The notes under the pieces: generated by a model
What the model was told of the DNA's origin: nothing
The model's database searches: none
Seen by the model: the letters and a program-made list of their open reading frames with translations, nothing else
Translations under genes and position numbers: made by a program
Shown here: positions 44,201 through 52,341 of the stretch, in pieces
Position numbering within the stretch: position 1 is the first letter of the stretch
Layout: each line of letters starts with the position of its first letter
Source of the DNA: an uncultured Prevotella sp.
GTDB lineage: Bacteria > Bacteroidota > Bacteroidia > Bacteroidales > Bacteroidaceae
Length of the DNA stretch: 64,000 bases
Direction of reading: 5' to 3'
NCBI GenBank assembly: GCA_944319815.1
Contig: CALUEX010000002.1
Coordinates: 1 to 64,000, forward strand

Positions 44201-45651
44201 ACACTATAAACTTCTTGCCTGGCAACATCGTTTTCAAGGCTGACACAATAAGAGACAGAAACGGCAACATTGGCATTGTGGAAGGTGCCCTGCACCATAA
44301 ACACCTTAGCCACCTGACATACGACATAACCATCAGTACGAAGGAACTGCTTTGCTACGACACGAAAGAATACGGCGACGATACATTCTACGGCACGGCT
44401 TACGGCACGGGCACGTGCAGCATACGCGGCGGAAACGGAAAGATAGACATGGACATAGACATAACTCCAAGCCAAGGCTCATTCATCGAATATAATGCCG
44501 CAAGCCCCGAAGCCATATCCGACCAACAATTCATAACATGGCATGACAAGACGGCAGGCATAACAACAGCCGACTCAACAGCATGGCAAGACTCCACAGG
44601 AATTGGCCTTGGAGCCTTACTGGATGACATTCCGTCGGACATGAGGATAAATTTCTTGGTGAACATGACACCGGAAGTCACGCTTCGTGTACTCATGGAC
44701 AAGAACACCAACGACTACATAGCCCTGAACGGCAACGGTACGATAAGGGCATCCTATTTCAACAAAGGCTCGTTCGATATGTTCGGCACATACATCATCG
44801 ACCATGGAGTTTACACTTTAACCATACAAAATATAATAAAAAAGGTATTCCAGTTCCAGCAAGGAGGCAGCATTGTCTTTGGCGGTGACCCTTATGACGC
44901 ATTGCTCGACCTAAAAGCTATTTATACGGTGAACAGCGTACCTCTGTCAGACCTGCAACTCGGCAGCAGTTTTTCAAGCAACAACGTCAGGGTTGACTGC
45001 CTCATGAACATAAGTGGCACGCCACAAGCTCCGCACGTTGATTTCAATATCGATATGCCGACGGTGAATGAAGACGCCGAACAAATGGTACGCACGGTTA
45101 TCAACAGCGAAGAGGAAATGAACCAACAAGTAGTATACTTGCTCAGTGTTGGCCGCTTTTACATACAAGGTAACAATAATGCTTCAGGACAAGGGCAGCC
45201 AAACCAGACGAGTTTGGCCATGCAGAGCCTTCTAAGCGGCACTATCAGCCAACAAATCAACACCTTGCTTGGCAGTTTGGTGAAAAACAACAACTGGACT
45301 TTCGGAGCTAACATAAGTACTGGAGACGAAGGATTTAACAATGCCGAATATGAAGGATTGCTGTCTGGAAGGCTGCTTAACAACCGCCTTATAATAAACG
45401 GACAATTTGGCTATCGTGACAATGCCAACGCAACAACATCATTCATCGGCGACTTCGACATCAACTATCTGCTGCTGCCCAACGGCAACATTGCCCTTAA
45501 AGTCTATAACCAGACTAACGACAGGTATTTCACCAAGTCGTCACTCAACACCCAAGGCATAGGACTGATATTGAAAAAAGATTTCAACTCTTTCCTTGAT
45601 TTGTTCGGTATCAAGAAAAAGCGCAAATCAAAAGAAAAAGGAAACGAGTAG
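41233..45651 (+). CDS. tamB: Translocation and assembly module protein TamB
   Basis: 1472 residues, an inner-membrane-anchored, AsmA-like protein bridging the periplasm. An N-terminal helix (IWTVVAIYIAATIAVHIPAV) is followed by a long stretch of amphipathic beta strands, as in the hydrophobic groove proteins that move lipids or assist outer-membrane protein assembly. The last ~400 residues are the TamB C-terminal domain (DUF490), ending in a basic tail. Its partner, a lipoprotein TamA/BamA-type barrel (TamL), is encoded at 48499-50730 on the other strand rather than adjacent. ATG 41233 is in-frame at the start of the helix. Confidence 0.9.
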   Translation: MKTLKRIIRTTIWTVVAIYIAATIAVHIPAVQSWIGSSVASALGEKLGTRVAVGRIYIGLPNRIIVDDLEIYDQKGKQMLCATRAAAKIDYGELVSKGRICVSSAQLFGMRGTFYKENADAATNFQFALDSLASKDKTSTSKIDLSINSIVIRHGSVSYDRLDIAPTPGRFNTAHIAVSGVSAHLVVPYYTTDSLAIAVKSLAFKEGSGLDVRKLRLALVVKNGQAELDDMELRLPRTTIRLGRTIATYDSKDGKPDWSTMKYSATLDGSKLTPADLAWIEPRLANATVPIDIGAKINGTANTVNINGLYAHSQDDGMSLSASGKINMSRGENMAWHADIAKLMCSSTTIGRIITTMASGETQLPGTLARMGDLTYNGTVSGKGQDIRLNGTIACGVGKAEIKADKTGMHVNAHVNTAGVNVGKLLDDKKMGMVAANAAVKFDISKGSIGNIMVDGTFPRIDYNGYSYKGIHANGTLKGGTLSGTIGMNDPNGQISLNGQMSLKGLKKTADINATVRNLDLAALKITDKWHGAKFDLDVSADTRVSEKEANLFSGRVSIKNFSMTGDDKTYRMDSLTVTANESGLVMHSDFGTAELNGEYRLRTIAQSFMNMMHDKLPTLCPKHGKADNLFAMKATITKSDWLDTLLGIPLRLDGPLEIKANIDDEYGLANVYCTTGKMTYDGSPYEDVNITATAMDDTLSVNGSVTKIMGNGHRLGLNVKATAADDKIATTLSWNNHQAKPMAGALNTMTSFTKEDGRLASVNVDVKPSGIIINDTIWNVLPSSIIYSDGDLAINHFAIEHNRQHIRIDGMATKHPTDSITVDLQDVDVSYVLNLVNFHSVEFSGELTGKAYVKSVFYEPDAYADVTVSNFRFEQGRMGKLTAGVSWNKDEKQIDIDAHADDEGNAHTIIKGYVSPAHNHIDLDIKAKDTNIEFLESFCGDFMSGINGKANGAVKVHGPLDAIELTGQLVTDGKATITPTNVTYELQNDTINFLPGNIVFKADTIRDRNGNIGIVEGALHHKHLSHLTYDITISTKELLCYDTKEYGDDTFYGTAYGTGTCSIRGGNGKIDMDIDITPSQGSFIEYNAASPEAISDQQFITWHDKTAGITTADSTAWQDSTGIGLGALLDDIPSDMRINFLVNMTPEVTLRVLMDKNTNDYIALNGNGTIRASYFNKGSFDMFGTYIIDHGVYTLTIQNIIKKVFQFQQGGSIVFGGDPYDALLDLKAIYTVNSVPLSDLQLGSSFSSNNVRVDCLMNISGTPQAPHVDFNIDMPTVNEDAEQMVRTVINSEEEMNQQVVYLLSVGRFYIQGNNNASGQGQPNQTSLAMQSLLSGTISQQINTLLGSLVKNNNWTFGANISTGDEGFNNAEYEGLLSGRLLNNRLIINGQFGYRDNANATTSFIGDFDINYLLLPNGNIALKVYNQTNDRYFTKSSLNTQGIGLILKKDFNSFLDLFGIKKKRKSKEKGNE

Positions 45652-45735
45652 AAAAATAAACAAGCAATACAATCAAACACAACTTGACACCTATAAATTC
45701 ATAATCCACTGAACTTTATCATTTACCGTAATAAA

Positions 45736-45765
45736 TAAGGGGATTGCCTTACGACAATCCCCTTA
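45736..45765. terminator. Bidirectional terminator between tamB and rpsP
   Basis: TAAGGGGATTG (45736-45746) and CAATCCCCTTA (45755-45765) form a perfect 11-bp stem with an 8-nt loop. It lies 84 nt after tamB and 25 nt after rpsP, both of which point toward it. Flanking T-richness is modest on each strand. Confidence 0.7.
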
Positions 45766-45790
45766 TACTATCTCACGAAATGGGAACGGA

Positions 45791-46330
45791 TTAAGCCTCT
45801 GCCGGAGCTTCCTCAGAAGTAGCTTCAGGAGCATTCTCCGAAGCCTCGGCTGCAGCCTTCTCAGCTGCAATGGCAGCTTTCTTCTCAGCTACCTTCTTAG
45901 CTATAACCTCATTCATCTTCTTCTCTGCCTCAAGGTTCTTTGCATAAACATCACTTTTGCTCTTTGCTTCATTAACGCGGATTTGCTCCAAACCTTTCTC
46001 CTTGTCGGCTTTCCAAGCGTCAAACTTAGCCTTAGCCGTAGCCTCGTCAAAAGCACCCTTCTTGACACCGCCACGAAGATGCTTCATCATGTAGACACCT
46101 TCACGCTTGAGAATATTTCTTACCGTATCAGTAGGCTGTGCTCCAGTCTCCACCCAATAAAGGGCACGGTCGAAATTCAAGTCCACCGTAGCAGGGTTGG
46201 TGTTAGGGTTATAAGTACCAATTTTCTCTGTAAAACGACCATCACGTGGTGCTCTTACATCAGCAATGACGATGCGGTAAAAGGCATATCCCTTACGACC
46301 GCCACGCTGTAATCTGATTTTTGTTGCCAT
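45791..46330 (-). CDS. rpsP: Ribosomal protein bS16
   Basis: 179 residues. The first ~85 are the S16 fold ([20 protein letters not shown], then [20 protein letters not shown]). The rest is a long charged tail of Lys/Ala/Glu repeats ending in an acidic Ala/Glu/Pro stretch, a common feature in Bacteroidota. It binds 16S rRNA early in 30S assembly. It stands alone here, without the rimM/trmD/rplS neighbours seen in many bacteria. TACCTTTGC lies 53 nt upstream. Confidence 0.95.
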   Translation of the reverse strand: MATKIRLQRGGRKGYAFYRIVIADVRAPRDGRFTEKIGTYNPNTNPATVDLNFDRALYWVETGAQPTDTVRNILKREGVYMMKHLRGGVKKGAFDEATAKAKFDAWKADKEKGLEQIRVNEAKSKSDVYAKNLEAEKKMNEVIAKKVAEKKAAIAAEKAAAEASENAPEATSEEAPAEA

Positions 46331-46382
46331 TGTTTGTTATTAAATTTGGTTTAAACTATGCTGCCAACTCGTGACAGCGGCT

Positions 46383-46391
46383 GCAAAGGTA
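46383..46391 (-). promoter_or_regulatory. -7 element of rpsP
   Basis: TACCTTTGC on the minus strand, 53 nt before ATG 46330. Confidence 0.6.
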
Positions 46392-46450
46392 ATGCTTTAA
46401 TCCGAAAATTACAACCTTATAATGCCTTTTTAACTATTTTTCCGTAAAAC

Positions 46451-47122
46451 TCATTGCTTTACAAGTTTCAACCCGCACTCCAGACCATCCATGCTGCCAA
46501 GCAAAGACGTTGCCGCCTTTAACGTAGAGTTCTGGGTTATATCGCCAAGTACGTTAACATACTGTAGCAACTTGGAAGCATCCATCACAATTAACAGGTT
46601 GTTACCATCAAGCTGGGTCGTACCTACTATCTGTGACACCTTTCCGCCATACTTCAGGACTATGTTTTTATCTTCCACCGTATAAGTTCCCTTGAAAGTC
46701 TTGTCCAAAAACGTTTGTGTAAAGGCGCCATCCTCGTCGAAAGTCATGGTAACGCATCCCTTCTTAATACCAAAACCCTCAAGTTTTTCCCTCAATTTAT
46801 CCTCTACTGCCGATGAAGCTAATTTGCCGCCAATGTTCTTCAAGCTGTTGTCGCTCGTCAATACCACTGCGGGTTCTTCATAAACCCATGTACCTATAAT
46901 CTTATCCTTTGTTGCAACTTTATTACCTGAAAATATACTTGTCAGAGCGGATACAATACCACCAGACTTGCTTTCGGTAGAGGAAGTTGTCTTCTCCGTA
47001 TTCTCCTTATTGCCCGACACTACGTTTTTCAAAATGTTTCCAAGACTGATTTGGGCATCAGACTGTGTGCTGAAAATCAACGCGGTGCAAACTAACGCAC
47101 CTTTTACCAAAAACTTTTTCAT
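46451..47122 (-). CDS. DUF4923 lipocalin-like exported protein
   Basis: 223 residues with a signal peptide ending SDAQ. A Ser/Thr/Lys linker is followed by DKIIGTWVYEEPAVVLTS, the start of the DUF4923 domain, with a lipocalin-like beta pattern (TMTFDEDGAFTQTFLDKTFKGTYTV). A periplasmic or surface protein of unknown function, common in Bacteroidales. It starts 18 nt after the MBL hydrolase gene and is probably co-transcribed with it. Confidence 0.7.
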   Translation of the reverse strand: MKKFLVKGALVCTALIFSTQSDAQISLGNILKNVVSGNKENTEKTTSSTESKSGGIVSALTSIFSGNKVATKDKIIGTWVYEEPAVVLTSDNSLKNIGGKLASSAVEDKLREKLEGFGIKKGCVTMTFDEDGAFTQTFLDKTFKGTYTVEDKNIVLKYGGKVSQIVGTTQLDGNNLLIVMDASKLLQYVNVLGDITQNSTLKAATSLLGSMDGLECGLKLVKQ

Positions 47123-47140
47123 GACGTTATTTATTTTAAA

Positions 47141-47944
47141 CTACTTTATTTCATATATCTTGCTCGGAACGTTACGCCTCAACACATCTATCTCGACAGA
47201 GTCCAAATAATCCAGGCCCGCTCCCTTTAGTTCCAGTTCAACCGTCTTCCTTGCCAATTCGGGATGGTTATTCTCCTGGCTGAGATGACAGAGCCAGACA
47301 TGGCGCAGCCTTTCCGTAGCATTGTCTATTATGGCTTTGGCGCACAGCTTGTTAGACAAATGGCCATTTCCACCAGACACTCGTTTTTTCAGATAGTCAG
47401 GATAAACACCCGACCACAACATTTCCTCGTCATAATTTGCTTCTATAACCAAATATTCAGCCTCTCCAATAATGTGCGCCATCCCGTCCGTCAGGTGCCC
47501 AACGTCCGTCATCAGGCAAAACGTATGGCCGCCGCACACTATCTTAAAGCCTACGTTCTCAAGGCTATCGTGCGGAACATGGAACGGGGTTATGACAAAA
47601 TCGCCAAGACAGAGTTTTTCATCCACTGACAATTTACGGATATTGGCGGGGTCTACCTTTTTGCGCACACAATAATTACGGTATATACCTTCATGCACCC
47701 TCTCCGTAGCATAGACCGGCAACCCATACGTGTTGCTGACAAGGCCTACGGCCTTTACATGGTCGGCATGGTCATGCGTCACAAGGATACACCTGACATT
47801 AGCCAGGCTCAAGCCATAGTCCGAAAAGTATTTTTTCAACTTCCTTATGCCTATGCCTGCGTCTATCAATATACCGTAATCACCTGAAAATATATAATAG
47901 CAATTTCCGCAACTTCCGCTGCCGAAAGATATGAAACTTAGCAT
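47141..47944 (-). CDS. WalJ/YycJ-like metallo-beta-lactamase-fold hydrolase
   Basis: 267 residues from ATG 47944 (MLSFISFGSGSCGNCYYI). A promoter box at 47962-47970 lies inside the longer open frame, which excludes the upstream start. The metal site is THDHADH, with DAG, FHVPHD and LSQENNHPE further on, as in the YycJ/WalJ group. These are cytoplasmic, nuclease-like enzymes linked in other bacteria to DNA repair and wall stress. No partner two-component genes are nearby. Confidence 0.85.
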   Translation of the reverse strand: MLSFISFGSGSCGNCYYIFSGDYGILIDAGIGIRKLKKYFSDYGLSLANVRCILVTHDHADHVKAVGLVSNTYGLPVYATERVHEGIYRNYCVRKKVDPANIRKLSVDEKLCLGDFVITPFHVPHDSLENVGFKIVCGGHTFCLMTDVGHLTDGMAHIIGEAEYLVIEANYDEEMLWSGVYPDYLKKRVSGGNGHLSNKLCAKAIIDNATERLRHVWLCHLSQENNHPELARKTVELELKGAGLDYLDSVEIDVLRRNVPSKIYEIK

Positions 47945-47961
47945 CTTTTCAATTTTTGACT

Positions 47962-47970
47962 GCAAAAGTA
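47962..47970 (-). promoter_or_regulatory. -7 element of the MBL hydrolase operon
   Basis: TACTTTTGC on the minus strand, 18 nt before ATG 47944. It fixes the choice of start codon. Confidence 0.6.
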
Positions 47971-48002
47971 TAAAGAAATGGGCACGGGACAAAAAAAATT
48001 AA

Positions 48003-48011
48003 TACCTTTGT
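48003..48011 (+). promoter_or_regulatory. -7 element of the small lipoprotein gene
   Basis: TACCTTTGT, 25 nt before ATG 48036; divergent from the MBL promoter 33 nt away. Confidence 0.5.
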
Positions 48012-48035
48012 AGAAAATTTTAAGATTGTAAAACC

Positions 48036-48545
48036 ATGAAATTTACGGAAAAAAAGGTCACCACAAGCAGTCTGGCTTCGTCCTCCTGCAACATTTTCAC
48101 CATATCTTTCATGATTGCACTATTTTTTCTGTCATCGTGCAGTTATAATGAAGAAAACATCATGAAAGAAGAAATAGCAGCAACCGTTGACGAATTTGCC
48201 ACGCACTATTTCAATTTTGACTTCAACAATACCTTGAATGCCTGTACTCCCGAGTCAAGAAAATGGTTGAGTTTCATATCAAGTAACGTCCTGCAGGAAG
48301 ATATTGACATACTCAAGGCACAAAAAGAGGGTGCCTGGCATGAGACAGAAGACATCAACCTGACATCAGACACCACGGCTACGGCTGTATGCAAGGTGTT
48401 CAACTTCCTGAAGATAGACACCCTGGGACGTGCAGGGAGAATGACCGAACAGGCCACTTACAAAATACCCATGGTAAAAAGGAACGGGAAATGGCTTGTC
48501 AAAATGGAAGGCCTACCGCAAAATGAAAAGCAAAATCTCGACTAA
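48036..48545 (+). CDS. Small lipoprotein with a DUF4878-like fold (function unknown)
   Basis: 169 residues. A hydrophobic stretch ends LFFLSSC (Cys35), a lipobox preceded by an unusually long, Ser-rich N-terminus. The remainder has the helix-sheet pattern of NTF2/DUF4878-like domains (VDEFATHYFNFDFNNTLNAC, VKRNGKWLVKMEGLPQ). I do not recognise a specific family with certainty. Its last 47 nt overlap the end of tamL on the opposite strand. Confidence 0.7.
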   Translation: MKFTEKKVTTSSLASSSCNIFTISFMIALFFLSSCSYNEENIMKEEIAATVDEFATHYFNFDFNNTLNACTPESRKWLSFISSNVLQEDIDILKAQKEGAWHETEDINLTSDTTATAVCKVFNFLKIDTLGRAGRMTEQATYKIPMVKRNGKWLVKMEGLPQNEKQNLD

Positions 48546-50730
48546 AGTCCGGATGGAATATGGCATAATGCTCACTTGACGACTCGTAAGCAGGGTTGAC
48601 AGCCTTCATACCCATATCGAAGCGAAGGATGAAGAAATCAAAATTAAACCTTATTCCCAAGCCATAAGCGACGGCTATCTGTTTGTAGAACTCGTCGAAC
48701 TTGAATTGCCCGCCTGGCTGTTCAGCATATTCCCGCAAAGTCCAGATGTTTCCCGCATCGACAAACACGGCCCCATAGATTTTCCAGAACAGGAAGGTAC
48801 GCAATTCCAAGTTCAAGTCCAGCTTCAAGTCACCTGTCTGGTTTATGAAGTCTATAGCGCCATCGGTACCCTTGAACTTGCCAGGCCCTAACCCCCTGAC
48901 ACTCCATCCCCTTACCGAATTGGCTCCTCCCGAGAAATACCGCTTCTCGAAAGGCAGTATTTTGCTGTTGCCGTAAGGATAAGCTACGCCAAGGCCGAAA
49001 TGGAATGTAAGGCTGTTATTCCTGTCAATCCGGAACAAGTGGGTATAGTCAAAATCAGCTTTTGCATATTGTGCAAAGGCTATATTAAATAAGGTGTACT
49101 GTCCGTCGGCATTACGCTTGCCGCCTATGGCACGCGATATGCCACTAAGCAGGTTGCCCGAAGTCTCCACGTTCACCTTGTATGCGTCAATGCCATTGTT
49201 GAACGACATCCCGAAACCCATCTTCATTATGAACAAATCTTCATAATTGTAACGCAAGATGGAGTTACGGTTACTAACGTCGTCAAGATATTCTTCCCTG
49301 AAAGTGGAAGAAATCCACGGCATATAGATATAGTTGAGGTCAAGTAAGTCGAACTTGTAACTGCGCTTGCCGGACACATCGTCCCACAAGTAACGCCACG
49401 CCGCCGTAAACACACGGCGGTGAAACTCGGGACGGTTCTGCAAGTTGTAACTGGCCGACAGCTCCGACACGGCCGTGGAGCGGCGCCTGAACTCCCTCGA
49501 AAGGAATGGCACCACGAAACGCGGGAACACTAACCTCGCCTCGAGGCTGTACTCCTCATAGTCCTGGTTCTGGTAGCCTTCAAGCCCCGTGATGGCTTCG
49601 AACGCACCGCGCAACTTGACGCTGAAAGTCTCAGCGCCACGAAACAGGTTGCGGTTTTCGTAGGTGAGCGACGCCGCCGCACCAAAGTCACCAGCCGTAT
49701 TGGTCCCCTCGGGCTGGAAGCTGATGCTGTTTATCTTGTTAGAACTTATGCCTATGTCGCAATCGAGGATGTTGCTGTCCGGACGTTCGGTAAACTTTAT
49801 GTTCGTATATTTCACGATGTGCAGACGGCCGAACCTGTTATAAGTCTTCTGCAGGCTGGCAGCGTTATAAGGCTTGCCAGGCTCTATCAACGTATTCTCG
49901 TCAAGAACCGACTGCCGCAGGGGTATCCTCTCTGTCCCGCCACTTGCATGATACTTTATGTCACCTATCGTAAACCGCCTGTGCGCCGTTTCCCCTCCAC
50001 CTCCGTCAACGATGTTTTTATGCAGGTGGAGAGTCAAGTCAACGCCAGAACCGCCTCTAACCGTATCCGCCGAATAGGATATGAAGTCCTTGTGGAAATA
50101 AAAATAGCCATTGTTGTTGAGCAAGTCGGTTATCCGTTCGCGCTCGGCGTCAAGCTCGTTCACGATGAACGGCATACCTTCACGCAGCCTTGAATGGCCA
50201 TACGCGCCGAAGGATGAAAGCAACGAGCCTACGCCAGGGTCCTGTATGTCATACCTTATCGTGCGCAAATGAAACCTTTGGCCCGGATGCAAGTTGTATA
50301 TTACCTTGACTTTACGCTTCCTGCCGAACTCCAACTCGTAATCGGCCTTGCCACGCGCATAGCCAAGGCCACGCATGACCTCGGCAAAGTCGTCACAGGT
50401 AAGGGCTGCCTGTACCGAATCAAACAGCACTGGCGACTCACCAATATCCTGCAACTTGCGGTTTATCCACTTTGTCGTGTCACGACCGGACAGGGCATAC
50501 GTGCCAAGAGGTATCTTGAAAAGCGAGAACCACTTAGAGTTGCCTTTTTGCCTGACGTATTGCATGAACAGGCTTTCGTCAAGCCCCTTGTCGTCCGACT
50601 TTATCTCTACATCGTCAAGAAGCCAGTCGCCTTCGGACACGAACTTTGACGCGGAGCATCCCGAAACGAGTAACGCCGAAAACCATGCAAGCAAAGACAG
50701 GATTATATTATTTGACAGCCGTTTCGCCAC
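48499..50730 (-). CDS. tamL: Lipoprotein BamA/TamA-family outer-membrane protein (TamL)
   Basis: 743 residues. A lipoprotein signal with SGC (Cys25) replaces the usual signal peptide of TamA/BamA, the feature that defines TamL in Bacteroidota. POTRA-like regions follow (KADYELEFGRKRKVKVIYNL; the next around NELDAERERITDLLNNNGYFYF). The C-terminal ~380 residues form the beta-barrel, with FSGGANSVRGWSVRGLGPG as the conserved loop and a terminal aromatic (AVGLPF). It should work with TamB (41233-45651) in moving lipids or proteins to the outer membrane. The TACTTTTGC box is 20 nt upstream. Confidence 0.85.
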   Translation of the reverse strand: MAKRLSNNIILSLLAWFSALLVSGCSASKFVSEGDWLLDDVEIKSDDKGLDESLFMQYVRQKGNSKWFSLFKIPLGTYALSGRDTTKWINRKLQDIGESPVLFDSVQAALTCDDFAEVMRGLGYARGKADYELEFGRKRKVKVIYNLHPGQRFHLRTIRYDIQDPGVGSLLSSFGAYGHSRLREGMPFIVNELDAERERITDLLNNNGYFYFHKDFISYSADTVRGGSGVDLTLHLHKNIVDGGGGETAHRRFTIGDIKYHASGGTERIPLRQSVLDENTLIEPGKPYNAASLQKTYNRFGRLHIVKYTNIKFTERPDSNILDCDIGISSNKINSISFQPEGTNTAGDFGAAASLTYENRNLFRGAETFSVKLRGAFEAITGLEGYQNQDYEEYSLEARLVFPRFVVPFLSREFRRRSTAVSELSASYNLQNRPEFHRRVFTAAWRYLWDDVSGKRSYKFDLLDLNYIYMPWISSTFREEYLDDVSNRNSILRYNYEDLFIMKMGFGMSFNNGIDAYKVNVETSGNLLSGISRAIGGKRNADGQYTLFNIAFAQYAKADFDYTHLFRIDRNNSLTFHFGLGVAYPYGNSKILPFEKRYFSGGANSVRGWSVRGLGPGKFKGTDGAIDFINQTGDLKLDLNLELRTFLFWKIYGAVFVDAGNIWTLREYAEQPGGQFKFDEFYKQIAVAYGLGIRFNFDFFILRFDMGMKAVNPAYESSSEHYAIFHPDFSRDFAFHFAVGLPF

Positions 50731-50749
50731 TTAATCATCTTTTAATGGT

Positions 50750-50758
50750 GCAAAAGTA
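50750..50758 (-). promoter_or_regulatory. -7 element of tamL
   Basis: TACTTTTGC on the minus strand, 20 nt before ATG 50730. Confidence 0.55.
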
Positions 50759-50770
50759 ATAATTTTTTAG

Positions 50771-50779
50771 TAGTTTTGT
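50771..50779 (+). promoter_or_regulatory. -7 element of the TrmH-family gene
   Basis: TAGTTTTGT, 24 nt before ATG 50803 and 13 nt from the divergent tamL box. Its position excludes the earlier TTG (50776) as start. Confidence 0.45.
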
Positions 50780-50802
50780 CGGCATACAAAAAGAAAAACA
50801 TC

Positions 50803-51555
50803 ATGTTGAGCAAAAATCAAATAAAAAAAATAAAGTCTCTCGAACTTAAAAAAAACCGTGAGCGTGAAGGCGCTTTCGTGGCCGAAGGGCCTAAAATCGT
50901 AAGCGACCTGCTGGCCGTCTGCACTCCGCGCTTGGTCGTGGCCACGCCCGACTGGCACGCACGTTACGGCGCAAGCGTGCCAGCGCCGTGCGTGACCGCT
51001 ACTGAAGACGAGTTGCGCAAAGCCAGCTTCCAGCAGCACCCACAGCAAGTAATAGGCATATTCAACATACCCGTCCACACCGTCGGGGCCAGCATCTGCT
51101 CGAAGGAACTATGCCTGGCCCTTGACAGAATACAAGACCCCGGCAACCTCGGCACAATCATACGCATAGCCGACTGGTTCGGAATATCCACAATATTCTG
51201 CAGCAATGACACGGTTGACGCTTTCAGCCCCAAAGTAGTGCAAGCCACCATGGGAAGCATAGCCCGCGTAAAAATCATCTACACCGACATACGCGAACTG
51301 CTCGACAGCCTGCCGGCCGACGTACCCATATACGCGACCGCCCTTGGCGGAGAAAACATCTACAGGCAGGAGCTGTCGGCCAACGGTCTGCTGATAATGG
51401 GCAACGAAGGCAACGGGGTGTCACCGGAAGTCATGGAACGTGCCAACAAGCTGCTGTTGATACCGTCATACTCTACGTCAAGCGGCATAGACAGCCTCAA
51501 CGTGGCCATAGCCACGGCTGTGGCTTGCGCCGAATTCAGGAGAAGGCTCGGCTGA
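50803..51555 (+). CDS. TrmH/SpoU-family RNA 2'-O-methyltransferase
   Basis: 250 residues from ATG 50803 (MLSKNQIKKIKSLELKKNR). An N-terminal substrate-binding domain of the L30e type (REREGAFVAEGPKIVSDLL) precedes the knotted SAM domain. Its three motifs are visible: NLGTIIRIADWFGI, LIMGNEGNGVSPE and IPSYSTSSGIDSLNVAIATA. It methylates a ribose in rRNA or tRNA; which site cannot be told. Monocistronic by spacing. Confidence 0.88.
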   Translation: MLSKNQIKKIKSLELKKNREREGAFVAEGPKIVSDLLAVCTPRLVVATPDWHARYGASVPAPCVTATEDELRKASFQQHPQQVIGIFNIPVHTVGASICSKELCLALDRIQDPGNLGTIIRIADWFGISTIFCSNDTVDAFSPKVVQATMGSIARVKIIYTDIRELLDSLPADVPIYATALGGENIYRQELSANGLLIMGNEGNGVSPEVMERANKLLLIPSYSTSSGIDSLNVAIATAVACAEFRRRLG

Positions 51556-51649
51556 CCACAAACCGGCAAGAGTCGCCATGGCGACAAAAGCGGAAGCAAA
51601 GAACGGGGACAGCATTATATCATGCGTAACGACCTTACAGCCAGCACTT

Positions 51650-51728
51650 TACGAAAGGCCATCTTTTACCGCGTAAAAGGTGGCCTTTCATTATGCCAAA
51701 GACGGCCTTTAATATTGCAAGATGCCGC
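51650..51728. repeat. 21-22-bp-period repeat, copy F (4 units)
   Basis: Units at 51650 (TACGAAAGGCCATCTTTTAC), 51671 (GCGTAAAAGGTGGCCTTTC), 51693 (ATGCCAAAGACGGCCTTTAAT) and 51714 (ATTGCAAGATGCCGCAT). The block ends ~40 nt before the -33 box of the mce operon. Confidence 0.65.
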
Positions 51729-51770
51729 ATAACGCAGAAAGCAAGCAACAAGCAAAAAACAACTAAAACG

Positions 51771-51802
51771 TTTGCGTATTAAATAAATATGCGTATATTT
51801 GC
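51771..51802 (+). promoter_or_regulatory. Promoter of the methylmalonyl-CoA operon
   Basis: TTTG (51771-51774), 19 nt, TATATTTGC (51794-51802): the full Bacteroidota consensus, the best promoter in the window. ATG 51826 follows 23 nt later. Confidence 0.8.
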
Positions 51803-51825
51803 ACAATCTTTTAAAACTTAATAGT

Positions 51826-52230
51826 ATGAAAATATCACGTATTGAGCACTTGGGTATAGCCGTTCAGAGCATAGACGAAGCTCTACCCTACTTCGAGAAT
51901 GTCTTGGGACTTAAATGCTACGCTGTCGAAGAAGTGGCAGACCAGAAAGTGAAGACCGCCTTCCTGAAATGTGGCGAAGTGAAACTGGAACTTCTTGAGC
52001 CAACGTCTCCCGACAGCACAATCCAGAAATGGCTCGACAAGGGCAACCACGGAGTGCACCATGTGGCTTTCTGCATAGAAGACGGCGTAAGCAACGCGCT
52101 CGCAGAGTGTGACGGCAAAGGCGTGCGCCTGATAGACAAGGCGCCGAGAAAGGGTGCCGAAAACCTTAACATTGCCTTCCTGCACCCAAAATCCACGTGT
52201 GGAGTTCTCACCGAACTTTGTGAACAATAA
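51826..52230 (+). CDS. mce: Methylmalonyl-CoA epimerase
   Basis: 134 residues from ATG 51826 (MKISRIEHLGIAVQSIDEAL); nine upstream codons in frame overlap the promoter region and are dropped. A VOC-fold metalloenzyme, with metal ligands in HLGIAV, VHHVAF and the Glu near the C-terminus. It interconverts R- and S-methylmalonyl-CoA between methylmalonyl-CoA mutase and the decarboxylating or transcarboxylating enzyme. It heads an operon with the carboxyltransferase and biotin carrier. Confidence 0.93.
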   Translation: MKISRIEHLGIAVQSIDEALPYFENVLGLKCYAVEEVADQKVKTAFLKCGEVKLELLEPTSPDSTIQKWLDKGNHGVHHVAFCIEDGVSNALAECDGKGVRLIDKAPRKGAENLNIAFLHPKSTCGVLTELCEQ

Positions 52231-52341
52231 TAAATATGTTGAGGCTATAGAGGCTATAACGGGTTTCACTGATTGGCAACACGCATGACTGCCAAGACCG
52301 TAATAACCAGCATAACCATAAAACCTAAAATAAAAAACACA

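Noticed and set aside
41233-45651. Long minus-strand frames inside tamB
   Set aside because: Shadows of the plus-strand gene; the plus frame has the TamB domain plan, a promoter and a terminator.
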